The position numbers and the translations under genes are program-made. The notes beneath the pieces are model-generated. The model did not search any database, was not told where the DNA came from, and worked only from the letters and a program-made list of their open reading frames with translations. Positions 7,601-14,783 of a stretch of 25,621 nucleotides of DNA are shown here, piece after piece (within the stretch, counting starts at the first letter, position 1; every line of letters begins with the position of its first letter). This stretch comes from JBFHER01 sp041584055 (lineage in GTDB: Bacteria; Bacteroidota; Bacteroidia; Bacteroidales; UBA5342): contig JBFHER010000019.1 of NCBI GenBank assembly GCA_041584055.1, forward strand, positions 1 through 25,621, read 5' to 3'.

Positions 7601-8584
7601 ATGTCTGGATCCAACTTTGTTGATTATGTGAAGATTTTTTGCCGCTCTGGCAAAGGAGGAGGAGGATCTGCGCACTTACACAGGGAAAAATTTGTTGCAA
7701 AAGGTGGACCGGATGGTGGAGACGGTGGCCGGGGAGGAAATATTATTTTGCGTGGAAACAAGCAGTTCTGGACCCTTTTACATTTAAGATACCAACGGCA
7801 CATCTTTGCAGGAGATGGCGGTTATGGAAGTGCAACACGCTGTACCGGTGCTGACGGCAAGGATGAAATAATAGAAGTTCCACTGGGAACAATGGCAAAG
7901 GACGCTGAGACCGGAGAATTCATTTGTGAAATCACTGAGGATCAGCAAGAGCTTATTTTGGTAAAAGGCGGTCGTGGAGGTTTAGGCAACTGGCACTTTA
8001 GATCGGCAACCAATCAAACACCACGGTATTCACAACCAGGAGAACCGCGGGTTGAACGTTCTGTTATTCTTGAGCTGAAAGTATTGGCAGATGTCGGTCT
8101 TGTTGGTTTTCCCAGTTCCGGTAAATCTACCCTTCTCTCTGTGGTTTCTGCAGCGAAACCCGAAATTGCAGACTATCCTTTCACAACACTCACGCCAAAT
8201 CTGGGCATTGTCTCTTACCACAACCACCAATCCTTTGTTATGGCAGACATCCCCGGCATCATTGAAGGGGCCCATCAGGGGAAAGGACTTGGCTTGCGAT
8301 TCCTGAGACATATCGAACGGAACTCTATCCTTTTGTTTATGATTCCGGCAGACAGTGATGACATTAAGAAAGAGTACAAGATACTTCTGAACGAATTGGA
8401 GCAATACAATACTGAATTATTGGATAAGACCAGAATTCTGGCCATTTCGAAATCTGATTTGCTGGATGAAGAACTGATGAAGGAGATAGAAAATGATTTG
8501 CCCGACATCCCGCACATTTTCATTTCATCTGTAACAAACTACAATATTCAGGAATTAAAAGATTTGATCTGGAAACAATTCTAA
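7601..8584 (+). CDS. obg: GTPase Obg/CgtA
   Basis: Ribosome-associated GTPase involved in 50S assembly and stress responses. The N-terminal Obg fold (about residues 1-157) shows the glycine-rich runs SGKGGGGS, GGPDGGDGGRGGNI and VKGGRGGLGN. The G domain starts near 160: G1 GFPSSGKST at 169-177, then FTTLTPNLG (G2), DIPGIIEGAHQGKGLG (G3), and SKSD as G4 where most GTPases have NKxD. The protein ends at residue 327, with no C-terminal OCT domain. That short form and the SKSD G4 are, to my knowledge, usual in Bacteroidota rather than signs of decay. Third gene of the hpt-adk-obg cluster. Confidence 0.96.
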   Translation: MSGSNFVDYVKIFCRSGKGGGGSAHLHREKFVAKGGPDGGDGGRGGNIILRGNKQFWTLLHLRYQRHIFAGDGGYGSATRCTGADGKDEIIEVPLGTMAKDAETGEFICEITEDQQELILVKGGRGGLGNWHFRSATNQTPRYSQPGEPRVERSVILELKVLADVGLVGFPSSGKSTLLSVVSAAKPEIADYPFTTLTPNLGIVSYHNHQSFVMADIPGIIEGAHQGKGLGLRFLRHIERNSILLFMIPADSDDIKKEYKILLNELEQYNTELLDKTRILAISKSDLLDEELMKEIENDLPDIPHIFISSVTNYNIQELKDLIWKQF

Positions 8585-8657
8585 AACCAAAAGCTGCACA
8601 CTAAAAATCACGCTGTTATAAGTGCCAGGCGGTCACCAGACACATACATTTGCAGCA

Positions 8658-9830
8658 TCAATCATTTTCTTTGGATTGCGCACTCAGATGATTGATTACC
8701 GGATTGGCATACATTTCAAGAATTGAACGTGTTAAAAAAGCCACATTTCGCTTTCTTTCAGGCACTTTTCTCACCTGTTCCTTCACATACTTCAGGAAAA
8801 TCCTCCGCTCCCTTCGAGTGTATTTATCCACAAAATCCTTGCAATCGTGGACGATGTCGTAAGCAATGTAATTTCCTGGATATAGCACATAGTTTAAATG
8901 AATCTGATGATCGATCAATGCGGCAACCTCTGCGACCTGCTGATTTCTATCATCTATGCTTCTCAAAGGAACAAGATCTTCTTTTAAGAGCTTACATACC
9001 CTGAAATGAACTCGCCCTTTATAACCCTTCAATCCGGTACCCATACTGTTTAAATCATCAGCAGATGTTTTTTGATACTCAGGATTTTTCTGCTTCAATA
9101 AAAACTCTCTGGCCTTCAAATAATCACAGGGATCATATTCGTACGAGATGGAAATAGGCATAACATTTAAATGAATCATATTATCCACAAAATTTCCTTT
9201 TCCACTCATATTCAACATCTTAAGCACCCCAACATGGGTCCTGTCGTTTGCATCTTTCGACCGTCCTTCACGCTGAGCCATCCAGATGGAATGCTTCTTA
9301 TCCTGCATTGCATGCTGAATGTAGGCTGATAAACGTTTGGATGCTTCAAGCATTTGGCGAACAGGAAGGTTTCGATTGACAATAAAACTTCTGTTCAAAC
9401 GAACCAGGTGTTTTATCCACGGAAAAATAAGAAGATTGTCGCCAATGGCAATTTCTGTTGTATCATATCCATGCTCCAATAAAAGGATGTTAAGAAAAGC
9501 GGAATCGAGCACAATATCCCGATGATTTGAAATAAAAAAATAACTTTCGTTTTTATTCAAGACCTCAAAATTATCACCTTTAAGAGAACGGGCTGTTGTT
9601 TTTGCTACATTCTTTAAATAAGGCGCAATTACCTGATTTTGAAACTCCGCAATTGTTTCAATGTTAAACAACATTTTTAAAAATGTTTTTGATCCAATTT
9701 CAGGATACAAAAACCCGATGAGCTTCATAAATGCTGGTTCTTCGGAAAGCTGTTTGAAAATTTTTTGTACTTCAGAGTCTGTGTATGGGCGAATAGAGTC
9801 GAAATCCTTTTGTGAATACATGTGAAACAT
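8658..9830 (-). CDS. Glycerol-phosphate/lysophospholipid acyltransferase family protein
   Basis: Predicted PlsC/PlsB-superfamily acyltransferase of 390 residues, acting at the inner face of the cytoplasmic membrane in phospholipid or lipid A-related acylation. Block I appears as ISNHRDIVLD (H103, D109), followed by block II-like RLNRSFIVNRNL and block III WMAQREGRSKD, which corresponds to the usual FPEGTRS. In block I the second Asp lies five residues after the His, not four as in classical HX4D; D105 (HRD) is an alternative partner. No membrane helix is obvious. The predicted -7 element at 9848-9841 is so close to the ATG at 9830 that the second in-frame ATG (9821, MYSQKDFD) may be the true start. 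The acyl acceptor cannot be told from sequence. Confidence 0.83.
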   Translation of the reverse strand: MFHMYSQKDFDSIRPYTDSEVQKIFKQLSEEPAFMKLIGFLYPEIGSKTFLKMLFNIETIAEFQNQVIAPYLKNVAKTTARSLKGDNFEVLNKNESYFFISNHRDIVLDSAFLNILLLEHGYDTTEIAIGDNLLIFPWIKHLVRLNRSFIVNRNLPVRQMLEASKRLSAYIQHAMQDKKHSIWMAQREGRSKDANDRTHVGVLKMLNMSGKGNFVDNMIHLNVMPISISYEYDPCDYLKAREFLLKQKNPEYQKTSADDLNSMGTGLKGYKGRVHFRVCKLLKEDLVPLRSIDDRNQQVAEVAALIDHQIHLNYVLYPGNYIAYDIVHDCKDFVDKYTRRERRIFLKYVKEQVRKVPERKRNVAFLTRSILEMYANPVINHLSAQSKEND

Positions 9831-9840
9831 TTATTTTGTA

Positions 9841-9848
9841 CAAATGTA
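9841..9848 (-). promoter_or_regulatory. Predicted -7 element for the acyltransferase gene
   Basis: Minus-strand TACATTTG matches TAnnTTTG. A perfect TTTG lies at 9874-9871 with a 22-nt spacer, one longer than the usual 19-21. The transcript would be nearly leaderless for the ATG at 9830, or have about 14 nt before the ATG at 9821. Confidence 0.4.
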
Positions 9849-9892
9849 ATATTTACACGCTTCTTATTAACAAATAAAATAAGATTTTAAGA

Positions 9893-10327
9893 ATGTATAA
9901 CTATTTGTACCCTCGGCCAGCGGTCACTTGCGACATCATTCTGGTAGCAAAAATTAAAGCCCAAGAGCTTTTACTTATTAAACGGAAAAATGAACCATTT
10001 AAAAACAAATGGGCCCTGCCAGGTGGATTTATTAACATGGATGAGACCCTGCAGGATAGTGCCCTTCGTGAACTGACGGAAGAGACAGGGATCCAACTTG
10101 ACGAGCTGAGGCAGTTTAAAACCTACGGCGATCCTGGCAGAGATCCAAGGGGGCGAACAATCACTGTTGTCTATTACAAACACCTTGAGAAAACACACAT
10201 TACAAAAGCAGGGGATGATGCCTGTAAAGCAGAATGGTTTGAGCTAAACAAATTACCCGAACTGGCTTTTGATCACCAGCAAATCATTTCTGATTTCCTT
10301 ACTTCCGGATTATTGGACCCGTTATAA
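9893..10327 (+). CDS. NUDIX hydrolase (ADP-ribose pyrophosphatase/MutT-like)
   Basis: A 144-residue single-domain NUDIX enzyme. The Nudix box is complete and canonical (GX5EX7REUXEEXGU), spanning residues 45-67 from GGFINMDE through RELTEETGI; E51, R59, E60, E63 and E64 supply metal binding. The N-terminal PRPAVTCDIILV and the downstream YGDPGRDPRGRTITVVYY are features of the ADP-ribose pyrophosphatase-like group often paired with NrtR-type or sugar-nucleotide metabolism. No DNA-binding C-terminal extension is present, so it is not NrtR itself. It stands alone between the divergent acyltransferase gene and convergent hflX. Substrate is not certain. Confidence 0.9.
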   Translation: MYNYLYPRPAVTCDIILVAKIKAQELLLIKRKNEPFKNKWALPGGFINMDETLQDSALRELTEETGIQLDELRQFKTYGDPGRDPRGRTITVVYYKHLEKTHITKAGDDACKAEWFELNKLPELAFDHQQIISDFLTSGLLDPL

Positions 10328-10347
10328 TACAATGATCTTTGTTGAAA

Positions 10348-11565
10348 TTAATCTTCCTCCTCTTCTAACTGATAATCCTGAAAAAGAAAATCATTGTATG
10401 GAAAACGGGTAATATGAATTTTTCGCACCTCATTGTAGAGCAATTCTTTCAGGGCTTCCATATTAATTCGTTTTTTTGCTGAGATAAAAATACTTTGAAC
10501 ATCAGATCTTCCCATCCAGGTATTTTTTAAGTCTTCAAGTGACATATTTTCCCTGGTGGCAGGGGTCAAATCATCCTCATCCTTTTTTACATAGGTAAAT
10601 GCATCTATTTTGTTAAAAACAACAATGCATTTCTTTTCGCCTCCTCCAATTTCCTTCAAAGTATTATTTACAACAGTCAGTTGCTCCTCGAAATTTGCAT
10701 GGGAGATATCCACCACATGTATCAGCAGATCTGCTTCCCTCACTTCATCAAGAGTCGACTTAAACGATTCAACAAGGTCATGAGGCAACTTCCGAATAAA
10801 ACCAACGGTGTCCGTCAATAAAAAAGGCAGATTTTGAACAACAACTTTCCGGACCGTTGTATCCAGGGTTGCAAAAAGTTTATTTTCAGCAAACACATCC
10901 GACTTACCCAGTGTATTCATAAGGGTTGATTTACCCACATTTGTATAACCCACCAATGCTACACGGACCATCTTCCCGCGATTCTTTCGTTGTGTTGCCA
11001 TCTGCTTGTCAATTTTCAACAACTGATTTTTCAGATGTGCTATTTTGTCCAGAATGATCCTTCTGTCAGTTTCAATCTGCGTTTCTCCGGGACCACGCAT
11101 CCCAATTCCTCCACGCTGACGCTCAAGGTGAGTCCACATACGGGTTAATCTGGGAAGCATATACTGATACTGGGCCAGCTCCACCTGTGTTTTCGCATGC
11201 GCAGTTTGCGCACGGCTGGCAAAGATATCCAGGATCAAATTTGTTCTATCAAGGATTCGAACCTGCAACTCACGCTCAATATTTCGAAGCTGCGTAGGAG
11301 ATAACTCATCATCGAAGATGACCAAATCAATGGCATGCACTTTAATATAGTCCTGTATCTCGGTTAATTTCCCGGGCCCCACAAATGTTTTTGCATTTGG
11401 GGTTGATAATTTCTGCGTGAACCGACGATCCGGCAAAGCACCGGCAGTCTCCACTAGAAACGCCAATTCTTCGAGGTATTCATTTGCCTGTTCAACTGTT
11501 TGATCAGAATTAATTACCCCTACCAAAATTGCCTTTTCTATTTCCTTTTCTGTTGTAAACTCCAC
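10348..11565 (-). CDS. hflX: GTPase HflX
   Basis: Ribosome-splitting GTPase of the HflX family, 405 residues. The HflX-specific N-terminal domain includes FVGPGKLTEI and the Arg/Gly-rich linker signature RGGIGMRGPGETQIETDRR around residues 151-169. The G domain carries G1 GYTNVGKST (206-214), a G2-like FATLDTT, G3 DTVGFIRKLPHDLVESF and G4 FNKID. The C-terminal end is acidic (EEEED). The start is GTG at 11565: an in-frame TGA lies two codons upstream and no ATG is nearby. It is separated from tonB upstream by a hairpin terminator and so likely has its own promoter. E. coli HflX rescues stalled ribosomes during heat stress; the same is assumed here. Confidence 0.96.
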   Translation of the reverse strand: MEFTTEKEIEKAILVGVINSDQTVEQANEYLEELAFLVETAGALPDRRFTQKLSTPNAKTFVGPGKLTEIQDYIKVHAIDLVIFDDELSPTQLRNIERELQVRILDRTNLILDIFASRAQTAHAKTQVELAQYQYMLPRLTRMWTHLERQRGGIGMRGPGETQIETDRRIILDKIAHLKNQLLKIDKQMATQRKNRGKMVRVALVGYTNVGKSTLMNTLGKSDVFAENKLFATLDTTVRKVVVQNLPFLLTDTVGFIRKLPHDLVESFKSTLDEVREADLLIHVVDISHANFEEQLTVVNNTLKEIGGGEKKCIVVFNKIDAFTYVKKDEDDLTPATRENMSLEDLKNTWMGRSDVQSIFISAKKRINMEALKELLYNEVRKIHITRFPYNDFLFQDYQLEEEED

Positions 11566-11622
11566 GTTTCAAATTTTAAGCTAATAAACACAAAAACAAG
11601 CGATCTTATTATACCATACACA

Positions 11623-11650
11623 AAGAGCCCTACCTACAGGCAGGGCTCTT
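11623..11650 (-). terminator. Hairpin terminator after tonB paralogue 1
   Basis: AAGAGCCCT and AGGGCTCTT form a 9-bp stem around a 10-nt loop with a further CC/GG pairing inside. It lies 20 bp beyond the stop of the tonB gene. Read on the minus strand it is followed by only a short T-rich tract (TTTGTG), so termination efficiency is uncertain. Confidence 0.65.
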
Positions 11651-11669
11651 CTATATAAAAAAACATCCT

Positions 11670-12356
11670 TTAATTCAATACGAAGTTGATAGGTAACATA
11701 AACTGAACATTTACCGCTTTACCTCTCTGTTGACCGGCTTCCCATTTAGGCATGGCACTAACAACCCTGATGGCTTCTTTATCCAAAGCAGGGTCAACAC
11801 CACGAACAACAACAATCTTAGAAATCTCTCCGGTCTTTCCTACAACGAATTGCACAAAAACACGACCTTGAATACCATTTTCCTGAGCAATTGTTGGATA
11901 TTTAACGTTTTCGTTAAGGAATTTCATCAGAGCAGCTTCTCCTCCGGGAAATGAAGGCATCTTCTCTACCACAACAAATACTTCAGACTCTTCAACTTCT
12001 TCTTCTTCATCAGACACGATATCCATGAATTCAACCTCGGTATCTTCGTCAATCTCAGTATCTTCAATCTCAAGTTCTTCTTCCAACTCAACATCATCTT
12101 CCACAATGTTCAAAATTTCAGTAAATTTTGGTGGTGGTGGTGGTGGTGGTGGTTTAATCTCTTCCTGTCTGGTAACAGGCATTTCTTCTTCTTCAAGAAC
12201 CACTTCTTCAATCATTGCAATGTCTGTACTCCCAACATCTGTGCGAGACCATTCGAAAGCAATGAATGTAAAACCAAGTGCGATAACCAAGCCAAGCTGA
12301 ACAAAAAGTATCTTTTGCTTTTCCAGATTAGCTTTCGGTGATTTTTTAATATCCAT
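11670..12356 (-). CDS. tonB: Energy transducer TonB, paralogue 1 (acidic linker)
   Basis: TonB protein that couples the proton motive force, via ExbB/ExbD, to outer-membrane TonB-dependent receptors. There is an N-terminal inner-membrane helix (residues 17-34, LFVQLGLVIALGFTFIAF), then a linker with eight consecutive prolines at residues 69-76 and a strongly acidic stretch to about 135. The C-terminal TonB domain carries MPSFPGGEAALMKFL, YPTIAQENGIQGRVFVQFVV and VDPALDKEAIRVV...PKWEAG. The eight Pro codons are a perfect GGT repeat on the plus strand. The linker is Glu/Asp-rich where enteric TonB alternates Pro-Glu and Pro-Lys. No exbB or exbD is nearby. A second paralogue lies directly upstream. 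Confidence 0.92.
   Translation of the reverse strand: MDIKKSPKANLEKQKILFVQLGLVIALGFTFIAFEWSRTDVGSTDIAMIEEVVLEEEEMPVTRQEEIKPPPPPPPPKFTEILNIVEDDVELEEELEIEDTEIDEDTEVEFMDIVSDEEEEVEESEVFVVVEKMPSFPGGEAALMKFLNENVKYPTIAQENGIQGRVFVQFVVGKTGEISKIVVVRGVDPALDKEAIRVVSAMPKWEAGQQRGKAVNVQFMLPINFVLN
12130..12153. repeat. Trinucleotide microsatellite (GGT)8 encoding polyproline
   Basis: Eight perfect GGT units on the plus strand encode the Pro-8 run of tonB paralogue 1 on the minus strand. Copy-number change would keep the frame and lengthen or shorten the rigid polyproline linker. Confidence 0.85.
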
Positions 12357-12377
12357 GTCTTGCGTAGTTTATTTTTA

Positions 12378-12385
12378 CAAAATTA
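12378..12385 (-). promoter_or_regulatory. Possible -7 element for tonB paralogue 1
   Basis: Minus-strand TAATTTTG matches TAnnTTTG, 22 nt before the ATG. No -33 TTTG is visible at the usual distance, so this is weak evidence that paralogue 1 has a promoter of its own. Confidence 0.3.
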
Positions 12386-12460
12386 CATATTCCTACTCGA
12401 AAATGAGGCGTAAAGATATATTTTTTTTTATACACTTAATTGCAAACAAATTATTTTATA

Positions 12461-13123
12461 CTAATTCAAAATAAAATACACAGGTAAACTCATTTTCACA
12501 CGGACCGCCTTACCATTCTGACGACCAGGCGTCCATGCCGGCATACTCTTCACAACCCGTATCGACTCCCTGTCCAATAAAGGATCCACCCCTTTCAAAA
12601 CGGCCACATTACTTACGCTTCCATCCTTTTCTATAATGAACTGAACATGCACCCGTCCCTGAACTTCCAGTTCTATCGCCATTTGTGGATAATCGATACT
12701 TGAAGCAAGATACCTTTGCAAAGCTTCTTCACCTCCAGGAAATACAGGCATATTCTGAGCAAACACATAAGGTGTGTTATCAACAACATCTTCCTGCGGG
12801 ATATAAAAATCGGGGATATCAGGCACATCAGTCACATCTTCAGTTGTTTCCAATTGATCTTCTGGTTCCGGATCAGCATTATCCACCACCTTAATATCAA
12901 TCAGATTAATCAACTGTGGCGGTGGCGCAAATGCCGGCTTCGTTTTTTTCTCAAGGATGGGTACGGGCGGATATTCTTCTGTCCATACATTGTAAACTTC
13001 CCTATCTTCTATGGGCTTAGGAACATATGTTTCTGTGGACCATTCAAAAGCAATGAACACCACACCCAGAGCAAACAACACGCCGAGTGAAAAATTTACC
13101 CCGTTTGATTTCATGTTTTTCAT
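12461..13123 (-). CDS. tonB: Energy transducer TonB, paralogue 2
   Basis: Second TonB-type protein, about 220 residues. The open frame extends upstream to 13207, but the extra 28 residues (rich in Arg/Lys/Asn) are not TonB-like. The ATG at 13123 (MKNMKSNG) or 13114 puts the membrane helix (FSLGVLFALGVVFIAFEWS) at the expected position near the N-terminus. A shorter proline/acidic linker follows, then the TonB C-terminal domain: MPVFPGGEEALQRYL, YPQMAIELEVQGRVHVQFII and PLLDRESIRVVKSMPAWTPG. It shares the helix ending FIAFEWS, the PGGE and the PLLD/PALD-region motifs with paralogue 1, so tandem duplication is likely. Linker lengths differ, as if tuned to different receptors or complexes. Confidence 0.9.
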   Translation of the reverse strand: MKNMKSNGVNFSLGVLFALGVVFIAFEWSTETYVPKPIEDREVYNVWTEEYPPVPILEKKTKPAFAPPPQLINLIDIKVVDNADPEPEDQLETTEDVTDVPDIPDFYIPQEDVVDNTPYVFAQNMPVFPGGEEALQRYLASSIDYPQMAIELEVQGRVHVQFIIEKDGSVSNVAVLKGVDPLLDRESIRVVKSMPAWTPGRQNGKAVRVKMSLPVYFILN

Positions 13124-13386
13124 AATACGATTGATTAGGTTAATTTTTAATTTAAATGACGAACCCTGTCGGGCAGGTCCTGTATTTTTATAACGCACTC
13201 GTAACACTGATTATTGTTTTCTTTGCCACCCTATATATAAGGTATTCAAAAAATGCCCTTATTATTATCATAAACACTCCATTCCTTAATAAAATGTTGA
13301 CACAGTTCGTTTATTTGACATATTATTCCCCCGAAAGCACAAATCAAGCACACTCACAACGCAATACTTACAGCGTATTTGCATCC

Positions 13387-13405
13387 ACACCCCCTATATT
13401 ATGAC
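13387..13405 (+). repeat. Direct repeat copy 1, candidate regulator site
   Basis: ACACCCCCT followed after 5 nt by ATGAC. The same pattern with a 4-nt spacer occurs at 13440. It lies about 120 bp upstream of the -33 element of the nitrogen-module promoter. Confidence 0.4.
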
Positions 13406-13439
13406 ATCAAATACCTATCATTAATCATTTTTACACCAT

Positions 13440-13457
13440 ACACCCCCTTTAAATGAC
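13440..13457 (+). repeat. Direct repeat copy 2, candidate regulator site
   Basis: ACACCCCCT followed after 4 nt by ATGAC. The start-to-start distance from copy 1 is 53 bp, very near five helical turns, so both would face the same side of the DNA. It ends 48 bp before the -33 element. Confidence 0.4.
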
Positions 13458-13505
13458 GTTTTATTTGATTTTTTTAATGTTTTTTGAATTTTTACCCCAT
13501 TTTTG

Positions 13506-13536
13506 TTTGGTAATTTACTTTTTGATTATACATTTG
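13506..13536 (+). promoter_or_regulatory. Bacteroidota promoter for the porin-PII-Amt module
   Basis: TTTG at 13506-13509 and TACATTTG at 13529-13536 with a 19-nt spacer match the Bacteroidota consensus TTTG-N19-21-TAnnTTTG in full. Transcription would start near 13543, giving an A/T-rich leader of about 85 nt before the TorF-like gene. This is the best promoter in the window. Confidence 0.65.
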
Positions 13537-13628
13537 TACCGTCGTTTACAAATAGAAAGCTATTAAGTAAATAAAAAATCATTTTGAAATAAACAAATTA
13601 ATAATTGTATAACTAAATTTTTAGAGTC

Positions 13629-14309
13629 ATGAGAAAATTAAAAAGAATCTTAAGTGTGATCGCTTTGGCAGCAGTAACCCTTGGTGCAACAGCACAAGGT
13701 TTTGACACAGGATTAGACATTTACTCAAGTTACATTTGGCGTGGAGCTAAATTTGGAACAGGTGCCGCATTTCAACCATATGTTGAATATTCAGTTGGCG
13801 ACTTTGCAATTGGAGCATGGGGATCAGTAAGTACTGGTGGCTGGGATGGTGCAACAGATGATGATGGTGCAGCAGTCGGGTCAGAAGGATTTGAAATGGA
13901 TCTGTATGCAAGTTATTCATTAGGTCCGGTTTCCATTGCAGTAACTGATTATTATTTTGGTGGTTCATTTTTGGACTACGGCGCAACAGGTGGTTTTCAC
14001 TACATTGAGCCAATGATCGGAGCTGAGTTCGGAAGCCTTGCTTTAACAGCAGCATATATGTTTGCACCTGGTTTTGAAGCTGGCGACACCTATCTGGAGG
14101 CAGCCTATTCATTTGATGCATTTGACATTACCCTTGGTGCAGGAAACGGAGCATACACGTCTGATGGTGACTTTATGATCTGTAACATCGCCATTGGAAC
14201 ATCAAAAGAAATTAAGATAACAGAAGATTTTTCACTCCCTGTATCAGGAGCTGTTGTTCTTAACCCTTCTACTGAAGGATTCTTCATCACCGTAGGTGTA
14301 TCATTATAG
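13629..14309 (+). CDS. TorF-family putative porin (outer-membrane beta-barrel)
   Basis: Outer-membrane protein of 226 residues. Residues 1-22 are a signal peptide (ILSVIALAAVTLGATA) with cleavage likely before QGFD. The mature protein starts GFDTGLDIYSSYIWRGAKFG, the S-S-Y-x-W-R-G motif that typifies TorF/TIGR02001-like putative porins. Then come alternating aromatic/small residue strands, and the protein ends in a hydrophobic strand with FFITVGVSL, suitable for BAM recognition despite a Leu terminus. It is followed at 37 bp by a PII gene and then amtB. I infer that it lets ammonium, or another small nitrogen solute, cross the outer membrane. Its substrate is not shown by the sequence. Confidence 0.78.
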   Translation: MRKLKRILSVIALAAVTLGATAQGFDTGLDIYSSYIWRGAKFGTGAAFQPYVEYSVGDFAIGAWGSVSTGGWDGATDDDGAAVGSEGFEMDLYASYSLGPVSIAVTDYYFGGSFLDYGATGGFHYIEPMIGAEFGSLALTAAYMFAPGFEAGDTYLEAAYSFDAFDITLGAGNGAYTSDGDFMICNIAIGTSKEIKITEDFSLPVSGAVVLNPSTEGFFITVGVSL

Positions 14310-14346
14310 AAATAAAGAATTGATTCAAACATAAAATTTGAATAAA

Positions 14347-14691
14347 ATGAAAAAAATTGAAGCAGTAATTCGCCTCACCAAATTCGAAGAGGTAAAAGAA
14401 GCGCTCGCAGCGCAAAACATCACATTCTTTTCTTACTGGGACGTAAGAGGAATAGGAATAACTACAGAAGAACACAAGTACAGAGGTATTAAGTTTGACT
14501 CCAGTATCATTGAAAGACGACTACTCTCTATCATCGTACGCGACATCAATGTTGACATCACAGTAAAAGCACTTGTAGATGCAGCTAAAACAGGGGAAAA
14601 AGGAGATGGACGTATTTTCATCTCTGACGTCACCGACACCGTACGCATACGTACAGGAGAAAGCGGACCAGACACCTTATTTGAGAAATAA
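14347..14691 (+). CDS. glnK: P-II family nitrogen regulator (GlnK/GlnB-like) with altered T-loop
   Basis: Trimeric signal protein of 114 residues that in other bacteria binds ATP/ADP and 2-oxoglutarate and blocks AmtB. The core is well kept: MKKIEAVIRLTKFEEVKEAL, the B-loop TGEKGDGRIFISDV and the C-terminal VRIRTGE. Hand alignment to E. coli GlnB shows a T-loop one residue shorter: the region after G37 reads ITTEEHKYRGIKF. The uridylylated Tyr51 position is Phe50, Gln39 is replaced by Thr, Arg38 by Ile, and Lys90 by Arg. Uridylylation by GlnD is therefore unlikely. The start is the ATG at 14347; a TTG nine bases earlier is in frame but unnecessary. Its place directly before amtB makes regulation of that channel likely. 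Confidence 0.93.
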   Translation: MKKIEAVIRLTKFEEVKEALAAQNITFFSYWDVRGIGITTEEHKYRGIKFDSSIIERRLLSIIVRDINVDITVKALVDAAKTGEKGDGRIFISDVTDTVRIRTGESGPDTLFEK

Positions 14692-14692
14692 A

Positions 14693-14740
14693 TATCAGTG
14701 GGGAGTGCTCCTTGCAGGGCAAGCACTCCCCAGGCTGATA
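14693..14740 (+). other. Strong intercistronic hairpin between PII gene and amtB
   Basis: TATCAG...CTGATA enclose GGGGAGTG...CACTCCCC, which enclose CTTGC-AGG-GCAAG. That gives 6, 8 and 5 bp of stem with small internal loops. It starts one base after the PII stop codon and ends 43 bp before the amtB ATG. There is no following U-tract, so it is more likely an mRNA-stabilising, processing or attenuating element than a full intrinsic terminator. Confidence 0.75.
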
Positions 14741-14783
14741 CAATGTAATTATAAAGAAGTATAAAAGTAAAAAAAATTATATT

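Larger units (their letters stand above)
13124..13628. other. Long divergent intergenic region with regulatory signals
   Basis: About 500 bp without a convincing gene between tonB paralogue 2 and the TorF-like gene. It is A/T-rich. It holds a pair of direct repeats (13387 and 13440) and a good Bacteroidota promoter (13506-13536). The last 90 bp form an A/T-rich untranslated leader. Short plus-strand ORFs at 13011-13193 and 13156-13404 overlap the tonB N-terminus or have no family features and are not called. Confidence 0.7.

Noticed and set aside
8030..8404. 124-residue minus-strand ORF inside obg
   Set aside because: Antisense shadow of the Obg G domain.
12025..12300. Serine-rich plus-strand ORF with a polyglycine run
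   Set aside because: It is the antisense of the acidic/polyproline TonB linker: Glu/Asp codons read backwards as Ser and GGT as Gly.
13124..13207. N-terminal extension of tonB paralogue 2
   Set aside because: The extra 28 residues are basic and Asn-rich and precede a normal TonB membrane helix; the inner ATG is the better start.
13296..13331. E. coli-type sigma-70 promoter (TTGACA, 18 nt, TATTAT)
   Set aside because: The match is good for Proteobacteria, but the Bacteroidota housekeeping sigma does not use it, and no gene starts soon after.
13124..13628. Sigma-54 promoter for the nitrogen module
   Set aside because: I looked for the TGGCAC-N5-TTGC pattern and did not find it; a standard Bacteroidota promoter is present instead.
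13747..14121. 124-residue minus-strand ORF opposite the porin gene
   Set aside because: Composition is rich in His, Gln and Leu, as expected for antisense of a beta-barrel gene, with no domain; the plus-strand gene has signal peptide and family motifs.
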